From Triatoma infestans (taxonomy: Eukaryota > Arthropoda > Insecta > Hemiptera > Reduviidae): a stretch of DNA of 64,000 nucleotides. The notes beneath the pieces were generated by a model that worked only from the letters and a program-made list of their open reading frames with translations, was not told the DNA's origin and did not search any database. The stretch covers positions 114,659-178,658 of the forward strand of contig JAAEAF010003069.1 of the NCBI GenBank assembly GCA_011037195.1, in the 5' to 3' direction. Of this stretch, positions 1 to 11,978 are shown piece by piece. Position numbers and translations under genes: made by a program. Position 1 is the first letter of the stretch. The number at the start of each line of letters is the position of its first letter.

Positions 1-2748
1 TTTTTCAAAAACATTTAAATATTAAATGCTTCTTCATGTAAATATATACTTAGTCGGATTTCATAAACATTCTTGAATTTTTCTTCATTGGTGTTCTTAT
101 CGCTACATGCGGGATATGTTTTCTTTTTTCACATTGCAGTATTATTATTAAAAGGAGATACACTAAGTTAATACACTGAAAATATTTAGTGCGAAAATAC
201 ATTTTTTTTTTAAGTTATTAAATAGACAATTTTCATTATTTTTATTATCGAAATATAATTTTCTTTTATTATCAAAGGAATCTGAACAAAAGTGAACATT
301 TAAATTTTTCGTTTTATTTATTTTTTTATTAAAAATTTGTGATTTATTCTCTACATTTTGAAATGATATGTTTAACTTGATATGTATAAATATGTTCAAC
401 GAATAGTTGGCCACCTGAGATAAACAGTAAGCATTTAGTACACAGAATTACAAACATAGTACATATATTAATGTAAATAATGGTATGCTAATTCTACATT
501 TTCTATAAAATAGAATGCAGTCTGAAACTAATGAAGCTAATAAAGCGTATTCTAAATGACACCAATGTAATTATTAATTTTTTTAAGCTTTAGATGTGAT
601 CAAGATTATACACTATATTGTGATATATAATTAGCTGCGCTAATAATAATAATAATAATAGAAAAATGATTGTTTTTAAAATGACAAAAAAAAGGATTAT
701 TTTAAAAACAAGATTGTTCTATTTCTCTTTGATAAAATTGATAAATATTTATAACTTTGGCACTGCAATAAAATTTTTGATTTACATATACCTATATCTT
801 TATTTGTTTAAATAAAAACATTATAATAACAAATAATTGCAATGAATTGTTCCCATTTTCTTCTTTTTTTTATAAAATACTGGTTAAAACTTTTCACCTG
901 GGAAATAAAGATTTATTACTTCTCGTATATTTATTTGTATTTTACCCCAAAATGTTGCTAATCACATAAATTAACAATTGTATAATTAGATACACTTTTT
1001 TTAATTTGAAATTTTATTTTTCAACAAAAAGAAATAATTGAATCTCCTACACCTCTAAATAATAATTACCCGAAATAATTAATTACCTATACCTCTAAAT
1101 ATAACCATTTAATTATTTAATACATTTATATATATTCAAACAAAACCTGATTATTTTAAAAATCCCTACATTCCTAAATAGACAACACAGCCAGATTATC
1201 GAGTTGATTTTTCATGCAATTCAATCTGCTCAAGCAAAAAAGTGAATCATAATAATGTTTTACAAAGGTTATTAACAAAAAAAATAACACTTCAAATTAT
1301 CCAATTAGTGGGTGAATTCAAAAACAAAAACAAATTTAACTTTATATCAGGATTAGATATACAAAATTGTTAAATGGTTCATAACGTTTTAGTATTTATA
1401 AACTAGTTTATTGTTTATTATTAAAATATATTTTTCTATTTTTATATTTAGAATAATTCTACAATATTGATTGAAAGATTTCAAAATAACATTTAATAAT
1501 GATTAAAAGGTTATCTTTCATAAAGTTATAGACTTTTATTACTCTTTTAATTTGTATTTGTTTTCAATGCATTTCATGAGTCTACTTTTTTATTTAGCTT
1601 ATTGACAAAAAAGATAAATTTAAAACGTAATCAAGAGGAGTTTGCGAATATTAATTTTGTATATTTTTAACCCATTTTACAAATTTTGTCAATCTTAGGA
1701 ATACATTTATAACATATAATCAAACATTTAGGCCTTATCATTAAATTGCCTTATAAATACTGCCTAGTGTCGGTTTTATTTTTCTTGATTTCATTCAACC
1801 TATATTTTTTATTTTTCTAGTTATAAGTTCAAGTAATAAAAAAAATTGAAGAAGCTACAAAAAAACAAATATGAACAAAACTACAATTTACACATGTTTA
1901 ATATTTTCAGAAACTATTGTTCTAAAAAGAGGTTTACATAGATATTTAGCTAGAAACAATTATTCTAATTAAATAATGATTTTAAACAACATAAGTTAAA
2001 CAAGGAATATTGAATGTTTTACATATAACTATTTAAAAGCAGTGCACATCTAGACTACAAAGCGTACAAGCATTTAATTTTTGGCCAGAAATATAATAAG
2101 TAAAAACGTTTAACTCAGGTGGGGCCCTATCAGTTTTCACCTCTCTCTGGTAATTATTTATGAAAATATGTTTTTCCTTATTTATTGGACATTTAGAAAT
2201 ATATATAAATCACTTCTTACTGATATGTATTCGTTACAATGTAGCACATCTACTTCTTATTTAATTATTTTCTTTATTATTCTGTTAAAACACATTTATT
2301 ATGATAAAAAATAAAAGAATAACAAGCAATTTTTTTCTTTTTAAATCTGATCAATATTAAATTTCTGCCAGAGGGAAAAAGACCTTATATACAACACTCT
2401 CTCTTGATTTCATATATGTAACTTTTTTTTTTGGTACATCTCTACATATATGAAATTTAAATATAGTCGAATAATGAGGTTGACATGATTTTTAACTAAT
2501 CATGTAATGTCGTTGTAAAATGGTAAATATTTATTTTAAATACTGCAGTAAGATGTAATTGATATTTAACACCTACTCAAGAGTGTGACATTAAGTTTTT
2601 GGGAAGAGGAAAAAAAGAGAAACTCTGTGAGATCTTTCTCCACGAATATAAAGAATGAGGACATGGGAGTGGACATGTTATATGACTGAGCTTAAGGAGA
2701 ATTCAGATTGACGGGTCTTTGTTTCAGGGATTTTGAGGAATGGCGATT
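1..2748. other. AT-rich 3' flank of the prohormone gene
   Basis: This stretch lies downstream of the stop codon of the minus-strand prohormone gene. Its right end should contain the 3' UTR, and a TTTATT (AATAAA on the minus strand) near 2530 is one possible poly(A) signal. A (TAA)n run sits at 641-660. I see no coding frame, transposon terminus or RNA gene here. Confidence 0.5.
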
Positions 2749-2942
2749 TTAGTCGAGAAACCCAGTGTTAACTAATTTTTCTAAGAAAAATTTAACATCA
2801 CCAAGTTCAGAATCTTTGATACCTAGACTTTTAAGCATGCCAAGATCGCCGTTTTCCACTGCCATAAATACTGAACGCAGATGCTCTAGATCCGAACGCA
2901 TCAGGTGAAGAGCAGCTCCGAAATCCTCAATAGTTTGGGATT
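2749..2942 (-). CDS. Prohormone-4 (IDLSRF-like) precursor, last coding exon
   Basis: Terminal coding exon of a neuropeptide precursor of the insect prohormone-4 / IDLSRF-like family, a secreted protein processed in neurosecretory cells. It encodes 63 residues, beginning with SQTIEDFGAALHL and ending NTGFLD before a TAA at 2749-2751. A pyrimidine-rich acceptor ending TTTTTAG precedes position 2942. The exon is 194 bp and starts with the last two bases of a split codon (phase 1), which fits the donor of the middle exon exactly and makes a Glu codon. The C-terminal block, including the VFMAVENGDLG and DVKFFLEKL stretches, is the part I recall as most conserved in this family. No frame damage is seen. 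The stop codon and length agree with a natural C-terminus. Identification rests on remembered family sequence, not on a search. Confidence 0.88.
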
Positions 2943-4011
2943 CTAAAAACAATAGCATACTTTAATTAATTAAAAATATTTATATGGATACATTTGGAAA
3001 ATGGTAAATGATATTTATTTTAAATATTGCTGTTTAAGTGTCATTGATATTTAACATCTTCACAGAAAAAATCAGATTAACAGGCTCTTGATCGTAAAAG
3101 CAAAGCCTATTACTTGAGTGGTCAGCTGAATATGATTCAGGATTATATCTGAGATATAATAAGAGTGACTGCTAGAATAAAATGCATCTTACAGTGTATA
3201 ATGAATAATTTTTATCGACATTTCCAGTTTTTTTTTGCTTCTGTTACATAACTTTTTCACTAAAATCATACCTTGCTATTTTTTCTCTTTGAATTTAACT
3301 ATTAGGTAAAAAGTAGATTCTAATTTCATCTTAGTACAGGACAAAAACTCTCCATAGTGCTATCTCTCAGTTTAAAGAAACATAAAGGAAAGTGTAGGTG
3401 CATTACTTCCTCGTGGATTAATAGAGCTTCTTCGTAACATCGAAAAAAAAATGTTGATTTTAAGCTGTGAGGTAAGTTGCACTTCGTGTATATCTCCAAT
3501 GTTGATAATTTAGCAGTTTCATGCTAAACCTAGCATTTTTTTAAGGAGTAATTTTGAAAAGTAGTATTTAGAAAGAGAAAAATTTTTTTTAAATTTATTA
3601 TCTTTTCTTAAAACTAAACTTTATTAATCCGTAATTCTAAATGTTTTCTCTGATCATAGGAGTTTTTATGTCATAGGATTCCCACTATCTATTTAGTGAT
3701 TCTCCCAGCTCATTTAGCCTATTCTGAAACATTGTTAGTAAAATGAAGTTACTATAGATCAAAATTGTTCAAATCTTTGCTCATATATTAGTTTGCCAAG
3801 AAGGTGAGTAGATTACTTGATACTAACTATTATTGAAGCATTTTTTCATCTGTCTCCGATCTATATGTAAGTACGAGAGAAAGGAACAATGAATTATGTC
3901 TATTATGAAAAAACTAATCGCAACAAATCAAAGCATTTTATACTCTGCCCATTCAAATATATTGAAGATTTTAATATGTTTTTCTGTAGCAAGCTCTTGA
4001 ACTATGTATTG
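2943..4011 (-). other. Prohormone intron, proximal part
   Basis: Intronic sequence between the last and middle coding exons. It is AT-rich with no ORF or repeat that I recognise. Confidence 0.5.
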
Positions 4012-4225
4012 GGGAAGGGATTAGCCCAGTGGTAGCGCATTGAACTCTCAATGGTTCGAGTGCAGTGCTGTCCCTTAGACTTTTTCTTCCTAGGAGCCTC
4101 TACAGCTCACTGTTCGGTGATGGAAAGTGTCACCTAATAGCGAAAGAACACTGTTCGAAGCCCGTCAGTGTCAGTAGAAGGTTCCGGGGAGCCAATGACC
4201 ATACATGTAGACGCGCCTTAAATTA
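4012..4225 (+). mobile_element. tRNA-headed SINE, copy 1
   Basis: A short interspersed element with an internal pol III promoter. A-box-like TTAGCCCAGTGG lies at 4021-4032 and a B-box-like GGTTCGAGTGC starts about 4053. The body is unrelated to tRNA (TCTACAGCTCACTGTTC and following) and ends in an A-rich tail after GCGCCTTAAATT. A second copy with the same body and tail junction is at 21068-21312, so this is a family and not a tRNA gene. It sits inside the prohormone intron. Target duplications are unclear here. Confidence 0.75.
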
Positions 4226-4975
4226 AAAAAACAAAAACCTGTATTCCTTATAATTGTGATTGGATCGCAGAATTGGAAAACATCTCTCTTCCTGATTGCC
4301 TGTTTCATTTTGAGGTCTTCGACTGGTTTCGGTATTCACCTAACATCAGATTGAATAAACTGATTGATTCTTGTATAGTATGCACTCAACCGTCATGATT
4401 TGGTAATATGCAGTCTACCATAAAAATTAAAACTATTATTTCCAAAAAATTTAACTTCACGGTTGAACTATACTTATGGTCGTTCTTCATGACAGTAAGC
4501 ATACGAAAATAGAATAGTGAACCATTTATTTTCGAGTTTGACTGGCTAAGGGTTTTTTCGGTCATGGGTATCCGTGGGAGCCCCTCATAAAAGAGAATAC
4601 TGTAGAGCCTTACTCTAGTAAGGTTATACTAGATTGAGCGCACATCATACCGCACAACTTAGCGGTAATACAGACTTGCACAGGGCAAATTTAGTTTACA
4701 CATTGTAAGACAAGAAGAAAATTAAAAAATAAGGGATATATTAGAAAGTGAAATATATTGATTATAAATTTAATTATCATCTAAAAGTTTATAATATAAA
4801 ATGATTTTTTAATTTTCTCTTACGCTGTAAGACGAAGTATCATTTACATATTCTGTTCTCCCTCTATAACAAATCCAACTGATTATTTTATTTATTTCCA
4901 ATATCCAACAAACACGGCATGGAATTGTTGCCATGATTACCATAATGTTTAAATTGTCTAAAATTTATTTGATAT
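4226..4975. other. Intronic sequence without recognised features
   Basis: AT-rich intron sequence between the SINE and the TIR element. I see no coding or repeat structure. Confidence 0.4.
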
Positions 4976-6166
4976 ATTGGGTCTATTGAATAAAAATAAG
5001 CATTTGCTTTTACTTGGTATTTTATAAGTCTTTACATATAACCACTTGAATAAAATATCAGTTTTACTGAACTCAAAGTGTTTGCTTAATGAAATAAGTA
5101 AACTCTAAATTATTTCAGTAATTACTTAATTCGCAAGTATTTACTCATAATTTTCCCAGTGAATTCTTATTTTCGATTGAATAATGATAAGTAATAACTT
5201 TGTGATGCAAGTAATTACTTGTATTTTTTAAGGTTACCTAATATGCAGCATTTATGTTTTTTTAATTAAAATTTCTGGCTGCAAATCTACCTATGGCTGA
5301 CTTTATAAATATACGAAAGTTAAAGAATTACAGAGAGAGATAAAATATAAGTGCGGATAATTCTAAAGTTTTGTTGCGTTTTCCAAGTGGATGTTGATTC
5401 TGTCATTTTCTAAGTGATTTTGAAGAACAAGAGGAGGGGCTCTTAGTTCTCGGCAAAAGCTGGAAATATTTCTTCGTTTTTTGAGTGATTCAGGATTTTA
5501 AACAGGTGTCGCAGAAGAGTTTTGAGTTTTAAAATTTGATTCTGGCTGGAATCTAAAAGTTCTAAAATTCTTTCACCCAGTCCTGCAGTTTGATTTTCTT
5601 GTTACCAATAATATTTGGTCACTTTTTCTTCAAATCTGTCTTCATATTATTGAATGTTTTTTAAGCTGATCTACAGTCACCGAAGATTTTTCACAAATTC
5701 ATCTCTAATTTCCTTCCAGGCTTTTTATTCTTTTATCTGTATTATTCCTGACATCATGGACTTATTCAGCACCACTGCGCGGGCTTTTGATGATGTTATT
5801 ACCTTCCTGCAAGAAGGATTCTTTGGCATGCACTTCTTTACTCGATGACATAATTATATTATAATAATTATACTCACACGTAAGAAAATACTAAAATAGA
5901 CTGAAAGGGAAGTAATGGGGACTATAGAGCAGGTGGGTTGGAACATGCCATCTACGCTGGTGACAAATCCAATGTTTACTTACAGTATAAGCAAATGCTT
6001 ATAAGTAAATACTTATTTTGTCGATGATTTTTCCAGTATTTACTTTTAAGTAAAAGGTGGCTCTTATTCAATTGAAAACAAGTAATTGCTTATACTTAAA
6101 AGTGTATACTTTTTATAGAAGAAAACACTTGAAAGTATTTGCTTATTTTTATTCAATAGACCCAAT
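4976..6166. mobile_element. DNA transposon-like element with terminal inverted repeats
   Basis: Both ends carry the same inverted terminus. The left begins ATTGGGTCTATTGAATAAAA, and the right end is its reverse complement, closing in TTCAATAGACCCAAT. The perfect part is about 28 bp. Both subterminal regions are crowded with short palindromes such as AAGTAATTACTT and AAGTAAATACTT, as is common where transposases bind clusters of sites. The interior holds a degraded minus-strand coding relic (about 5420-5850). I could not see a convincing target duplication, so the superfamily is open. The element lies within the intron between the middle and last prohormone exons. Confidence 0.7.
5420..5850 (-). 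pseudogene. Myb/SANT-like (apontic/zeste type) DNA-binding relic
   Basis: Minus-strand translation in shifting frames gives an initial MSSSKEVHAKESF and then AWKEIRDEFVKN, VTVDQLKK, FNNMKTDLKKK and KIKLQDWVKEF, in that order. This spacing of Trp and charged helices resembles the Myb/SANT-like domains of insect zeste- and apontic-like proteins, many of which derive from transposons. At least five stops or frameshifts interrupt it, so it is not functional. It lies wholly inside the TIR element at 4976-6166 and is probably that element's own DNA-binding protein. The family assignment comes from pattern memory and is tentative. Confidence 0.45.
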
Positions 6167-6436
6167 GAGCGAGCTAACTGTTATTCATTCATGTTACACA
6201 TCATTTTAAAGATCTCTTCAATAGCAGGTAACCCCCTTCCTATAAGGGGTCAAGAGGGAGTAAAATTTAGCCTTCCTTCGGAGTCGATAAAAAGTCAAAT
6301 GTTGCTTCGACGACAGTTTTCCAGATGCTTCGTCATCATTTATTTGGAACTATTTATTAGAAAGCATAAAATCCTACAATCTGCTTTATCTTAAATAATT
6401 TATCCTATCAACTACTAAATTTATAAAAAAATGTAC

Positions 6437-6589
6437 CTGACAAGGTGATGGCTACTTTGTCTACTCCTCCCAAAGGTGCCAAAGCATCTCTTGCCTTGCT
6501 GCCAAACAATTTTTCCAGATAGTTTGGACCATGACTTGCCAATAAAGACTGCAGGAAGCTTGATGTTTCTTCTACTGGCGGCCTTTTAG
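6437..6589 (-). CDS. Prohormone-4 (IDLSRF-like) precursor, middle exon
   Basis: A 153-bp internal exon, phase 1 on both sides. It follows an acceptor ending ATGTAG and ends at a donor TCAG|GTAC. It encodes a Lys-Arg pair right after the LDLa module (AKRPPVEET), a likely prohormone-convertase site, then SFLQSLLASHGPNYLEKLF and ARDALAPLGGVDKVAITLS. The sequence continues in frame from the LDLa exon (8959-9090) and into the terminal exon (2749-2942). These residues match my recollection of insect prohormone-4. No stops or frameshifts are present. Confidence 0.88.
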
Positions 6590-8958
6590 CTACATTAGGG
6601 CATCACCAGCCTTCTATAGCAATCTGCTTGCAAATTTATCTTTTGCTCTTTTTTTTTTTTTAACAAGTTATTTAAACTCAAAGGGTACGGAAGATTGTAT
6701 ATATTCATTATAACTCATGTTTATAGCGTCGAAAATAATAAAGACATTTAATAAAAATCTGAATGAATAAGTGAATGAATGAAAGAGAAATTAATTTAAA
6801 TTGCGTCTTAACAAAAAGAGAGCAAACTAAAAGGTTTTTTTGTATAGGTTAATCATAAAAGTCAAAATTTCACTTCTGAAGGTAAAATAAAATAAATTCA
6901 AATGGGTTTAATTGTACTCAAAAGCAAACAGAATTACATTTTACCAAAGTATTATTTTTTTACCATTTCCTTCAAATGTATATACTTATAAAAAACAGAA
7001 TAGTGTTTTTGCTGGTTCTTTGGGCTTTGAGATGATATACCTACAACTTATGTATGTATGTATATTTAAATAGAATTCAATAGATTACAAACATTCTTAT
7101 GGCAAACCAGGAAATAAAAGAGAAATAGAAATACGAATTGTTAAAGGTGGAAGAATTATTTTTGTTCTGAAAAGTACAATATTTCTGTAAACTAAGCAAT
7201 TCAAAAAACCTAACCTAACCTTCATTGATACAAATATGTAATATGAAGGATTTGAACGGTAATTAGTCTGATTTCTTATTTCAACAAAAACAGAGTAAGA
7301 GGCTAAACAGAATTTACTGTATTTATAGCAAATAATGGATTGTTAGGCTTAGAAATATATATATTTATATATTTAATTTTAAATATCAAGTAATAATAAA
7401 TTACTAACAATAACCATAATGTCATTATGAAGGCGAAACAATCAAGTGTTACTTTTCTGTTGCACGTTGCATATATTGTAAAACATAAGGTGGAAGAGGT
7501 CATGAAAGGCAGGGAATAACCCTTAAAGTTTTTAGTTAGATAACCTATTTTACTAGGATTTAAGGAGGAATTTAATAGCATTTCAAGAGATTTTTCTGAA
7601 CTCTATATTGTAAGTAAATGCAATAATTAGAAACAATCTTACATGTTTTTGATGACAAATGTTCAGCCAAATATGTCAGAGCTTATTATAGAAACTTATG
7701 GATGTTTAATTTGAGTTTCTTGTAACTAAGGCTGCTCAAAATCTATCTAAAAATTTTGTAATTGTTTATTATTTTGAAAGAAATTAGGGGCTAATTTTGT
7801 TTTGCTAATCAATTTCTTCTCCCTATAAAGAGTGGTGAAACAAAAAAATCTCTAAATACCTTATTAAGTGCTGGTTTTTGAAAGAAACGTGCCTTATTCA
7901 AAATGGAATTTGCTTACTATTTTGTCCTAAATACAATTTCAATGGATTAAGTTTTTACTTCCATTTTTCAAATTTCAAAAATCCTGATCATTTGAATCTA
8001 GTACCAATTAATAATAACTAGCTAAATTTCCCTTTTTAAAATTTGCACCATGATAATTACAATAGTTAACGTTTAATTTTTACGGTAAATGGGTGAAAGA
8101 AATTTGTTTTAATGAAATGTTAAAGAAATTATAATAGTTCTATTAACATAGTTCACAAAATCTGCTGTTCGGATGTATATATTATAACGCTGCAAAAGCA
8201 TTGTTTTTCTTCTTCGGATGCTCTTCTTCAATAGTTAAGGAAATAAGAAGTGATAGCTGGTAAAAACTATTGTAGTTATTTTTGGAGATTCGGACAAAAT
8301 ATGATGTTGTGCTCCAAATAATTAGAGTCAGCATAATCAAAAAGCATCAAATCCAATCAGCTATGGGAACATTTTGCATATAAATAAACACAAGAACAAA
8401 AATGTTGAATACAGAATGTGTTAATGCAGCTCTCCTAGGGTAAAAAATCGTCTTTAAAACTTGTCACACAAAACCTGTCTGATAGCCTTAGTACAATCTA
8501 TCTACTAAGGATATCTACATCTTAGTACACTTTTTCTACTGTGCTTTCAACAGATGGGAACGTTTTGGAGGGGCTGTGTGATGGAGGATTTTATATATTT
8601 GAGTCTCTAATTGCTTATTTTAAGTCACCATGCTTAACAATGAGAAGAAAATAAAATACTATGTCTTTTCAAATTTAACTGTCACAGAAATGTATTATTT
8701 TATAATTAGAGACATAATATTAGAGAAATATTAGTTCATTCAAGTTCTCTAGCATACAATAAATTCAGCTAATTATTGACTGGACAGAATAAGTGGAGGA
8801 TAGTTAGTGAAAAAATTTCTACAGAGATTACACTGCATAAAAATATAAAATAAAAAATGATGGCACATAACTAAAAAGAATTACATTTAACATTAAATTA
8901 TCTATGCCCATATACCTTAAAATAATAATTTAAAATCGGTTTTGCCATTAGATACTAC
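6590..8958 (-). other. Prohormone intron between LDLa and middle exons
   Basis: About 2.4 kb of AT-rich intron. A poly-T run is at about 6650. No repeat family described elsewhere in the window is recognisable here, which contrasts with the dense repeats upstream of the LDLa exon. Confidence 0.45.
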
Positions 8959-9090
8959 CTGCTGTGCACAGTCTTGAATCCTCGTCATATCCATCGAGAC
9001 AATCGGGTGCACCATCGCATAAATATTGTATAGAAATACAAGCACCGTCCCCAGGACATTTGAAAGGTTCATAAGGATGACAAGCTTCGG
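8959..9090 (-). CDS. Prohormone-4 (IDLSRF-like) precursor, LDLa exon
   Basis: A 132-bp exon that encodes one complete LDL-receptor class A module: [19 protein letters not shown], then [16 protein letters not shown] and SRLC. All six cysteines and the acidic calcium-binding cluster (D-G-x-x-D-C-x-D-G-x-D-E) are present. The acceptor is TTTATTCTAG and the donor CAG|GTAGTA. The exon is phase 1 at both ends, as expected for a modular LDLa exon. In this family the module follows the IDLSRF peptide and a dibasic site. Those upstream residues must be in a further 5' exon that I did not find in the window. The gene therefore enters from the right and ends at 2749. Confidence 0.9.
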
Positions 9091-9849
9091 CTAGAATAAA
9101 ATAAATAAACATGAATATTTTCAAAAATCCAATATAGAGCTCGGATAATGCATTTTTAAAGACAATAGCCTGCTGCCTGTTTTAAAATATTTAAGTTTTC
9201 AAATTAAATGTTTGTTCTTTCTCATATTTATTAATTTTTTTTTTACTAGAAAACTGTGGATAAAGTAAATTTTAATATTTCAATTACTGCAGGTTAGGTA
9301 AATAAATAAAGGTAAATATTTTCTTTATGAAGGTAAATGAAAAATAAAGTAACCTCATGCATTTAAAATGCCATTTTCTCATATTCAGGGTAGAAATATT
9401 TAAATGAAATAAAGATAAATACAGATATTGAGTTTCAAGCGAAATACAAGATTTCAAGTAGCTTGCACAAAAAAGTTATTATTATTTAAAAAAAAAAAAA
9501 AAAAATGGTATCCAGTGTGAATGTTTATATGTACGTATGTATGAATATAATTTATAAAATAATACACATAGTTATGATGTATGTGTGAATACGTACAGCA
9601 TTACTAAAAACTAGTGTGAAATTCACAAAAGATTTTTCTTCTAGTGAAAATATCACAAATTTAATTTAAAATTTTTTATCAAGCTGGAATTTTTACAATG
9701 CTCTCAACTTACTGGGTGTTGGGAAACCATAAACTGAATAAATTTGTTTTGTAGGATACATGGGATGCAATATGGTCTAGAACGCACTATTTTGCAGCGC
9801 TACCAACATACTCTAAAATAATGTCACTGCTAGAGATGAAGTGAAAATG
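9091..9849. other. Upstream intron, no recognised feature except poly-A
   Basis: Intron or 5' flank of the prohormone gene. A poly-A run lies at 9488-9505. Nothing else stands out. Confidence 0.4.
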
Positions 9850-10620
9850 TCCACTTCCCCCCTAGAATTCATCTAAAATAAATTTTCGAAAATATGTTTC
9901 ATATAAAAGAGAGAGGATTATATTTGTTTAGATAGCATTCAAAATTAAAAAAAAAACAACAAATTATCATTCGAGCCATTGTCGAGAAATTTCCAAAATA
10001 AACAGAAATCTATTTTGTAAAATTGCAATTGTCATTAACAAATTTCCTTGAAACTTTGAATTTTAGATTCTATTAAATGTGCATTAATATTATGAAGATG
10101 GTAGAACTGTAGATTGTACAGAAGTATGAGAGATATTTTCCGTGATAGCCTATTACAGGCTATATCATATAACCTATTAGAGTGTATCAACTAAATTTGC
10201 TCTGTGCAAGTCTATGTTGTCACACTGTTTGACAAAAAACATCCTGATGATAGGCGAACGCCCGAAATCGGTCGATGACACACAAAAAAGCAGGCTATCA
10301 CGGAAAATATCTCTGATGCTTTCCAACTCTGCGGAACCAACCACAACAACTTGTACAGAAGTGTATATCCATTTTTTCTAGAGAATTGTTTTAAAAAAAG
10401 GTGAAAGGCATTTGTGTGTGTTTTAAAAGTTTAAAGGAAATCGCGGAAGCTAATTTTGCCGAAAAACATTCAGTGGAATTACGCTTCAGGTTAATGGATT
10501 TTGGCCGGAATCTTAGTCTAGGTGCGATGATAGTACTTGAATGGAATATGAACTTTAATGTTTCTGAAATTTTTCTTTTCTAAATGCATTTCCGGTGTAA
10601 ACGTAATTTCCAAACTTTAA
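9850..10620. repeat. Family C repeat, divergent copy, split by a foldback element
   Basis: Contains the recurring blocks of family C: a purine-rich stretch ending GAGCCATTGTCGAGAAATTT, AAATTGCAATT, TTTCCTTGAAACTTTGAATTTTAG, and at the right a TTTCCGGTGTAAACG block. It is interrupted at 10128-10350 by a foldback element with clear target duplications, so it predates that insertion. Confidence 0.55.
10128..10350. mobile_element. Foldback element family A, copy A1
   Basis: Inserted into family C with a 14-bp target duplication, TTGTACAGAAGTRT, at 10114-10127 and 10351-10364 (one mismatch). The right arm reads through a hammerhead-like core at 10240-10277: CATC, CTGATGA, a hairpin AGGC-GAAC-GCCC, GAAA, then GGTC and GATG. 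It ends in the family A terminus GCGGAACCAACCACAAC. The left arm is short. No ORF is present, so the element is non-autonomous. Confidence 0.8.
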
Positions 10621-10814
10621 TATTACCGCAATCTTGCAATAACCCTTAACAGATTTTGAATATCATTTTTACTGCAGTAAAATAGAGAAGGAAATAAAAA
10701 CCTGTTACTGAATTAATGTATCTAAAAAATTGTTAAACTGAAATCTTTCTTCACTATTTTAGTTTTTATTTTTTTCTTTGCAACCTAATGTTGCAATTTC
10801 TCCGAAACCTTACA

Positions 10815-11810
10815 TAAACATAAACATAAATTTATTTGTTCTTCAAGATACATGATCTTTTAACAAATGAGTTGACATATTTCTCAGTACAACATAGAGA
10901 GAATAAAAAAACAACACAAAAATCATAGTAGGAAAAAGAAGAAAATGAGAATGACTAATTATAATTAAATACATAATAAAAGGAAACATATCTGATTTTA
11001 TATTGGTGATTTTATGTGAATAATACAAAGTAGTATAAATATTACAAAAGAAAATTAAACTAACAGAAAGTTAACTTAATTGGCACGACATAACGGACCA
11101 ATAACAGTAATCGTTTTTACTAAATAGTTTTATTAATAGTAAGTAGACAATAATATTAAATAAAACGGAGTGAGAGGAAGTAAAAATAAAGTGGTAAAAA
11201 ATTAACATTACAGATATGTTTATGGTTATGACAAAATATGAAATATTGTTGTCACTCATTTAATATAAATGCCCTGAGTTTAAGCGAACCTGTAGTGTAA
11301 TAATACAAGTTATTCGCCTGGATGACATCTTTTATAATTAATAAGTTTTCTATATTTTGCCTATTGTCTGAATTCTTATCAATATACTGTTTTAAATATT
11401 GATTTCTGTAAGGCTGGCACATTGGGCATTCCAAAAGGAAGTGGATCAAGTTTTCGGGAAGTTGCAAATTACAAATAGTACAATTTTCGCTAGACTCAAA
11501 TCTATACGAAGAACTATTCCAATATAATCTAAAATATTTTGCGCTTGTAGTTCTAAGCAGGCTTACCAGTCTCCTTTTTTTCAAATTGTTAAGAAAATAG
11601 AAGTATGGCTCACCGAAACTGAAGCTCGTTATTATTCTGTAGAAAGGGTTGTAATGCGAATTTAAAATAGCGTTGGAATCAGTGGACATGTGGTGATGGT
11701 TAAAAGTCTCTAAGATGTTATTGCAACATTGTGCAACTCTTGCGCAGAGGCAATATTGTAACCAATGAAGGTCTTCCTGAGGTGCGATTATTGCTAGCTG
11801 AAAACTTTTA
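10815..11810 (-). mobile_element. 5'-truncated non-LTR retrotransposon fragment
   Basis: A 996-bp insertion bounded by a perfect 13-bp target duplication, CCGAAACCTTACA, at 10802-10814 and 11811-11823. The minus-strand 3' end has a short tandem tail of TTTATG units (10815-10834). The 5' end is truncated inside coding sequence. The target is family C. All of this is the signature of target-primed reverse transcription. Confidence 0.88.
11252..11810 (-). pseudogene. Non-LTR reverse transcriptase C-terminal domain
   Basis: An open frame runs from the truncation point at 11810 to a stop at 11252, about 185 residues with no interruptions. It starts SFQLAIIAPQEDLHWLQYC and carries the C-terminal zinc-ribbon-like motif common to several LINE clades (C-x2-C-x9-H-x4-C, in CTICNLQLPENLIHFLLEC). 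The RT catalytic box is missing because the copy is 5'-truncated. It cannot be active, but its intact frame suggests a fairly recent insertion. The clade cannot be assigned from this part alone. Confidence 0.72.
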
Positions 11811-11978
11811 CCGAAACCTTACAAAAATTGATTTTTTACTGCAAAATGTTTCAAATAAAAGTGACAGGCGTTTGTAGTTTGTAGGGGAAGTTTAAAGTAA
11901 ATCATTGCAGCAAATTTTCTATGCATCAAAACATCATTTCCGTTTGGTAAAAATGTATTTACCAAACTATGAAATATA

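Noticed and set aside
163..414. 83-codon minus-strand frame
   Set aside because: Asn/Lys/Phe-rich translation of AT-rich DNA with no motif; expected by chance at this base composition.
4021..4064. tRNA gene-like A and B boxes
   Set aside because: No acceptor stem or full cloverleaf, an unrelated body and an A-rich tail follow, and a second copy exists; this is a SINE. The same applies to the heads at 18290-18461, 21076 and 58850-58917.
7303..7581. 92-codon minus-strand frame inside the prohormone intron
   Set aside because: Composition follows the AT-rich background, there is a single frame with no splice signals or motif, and it lies between two supported exons of the same strand.
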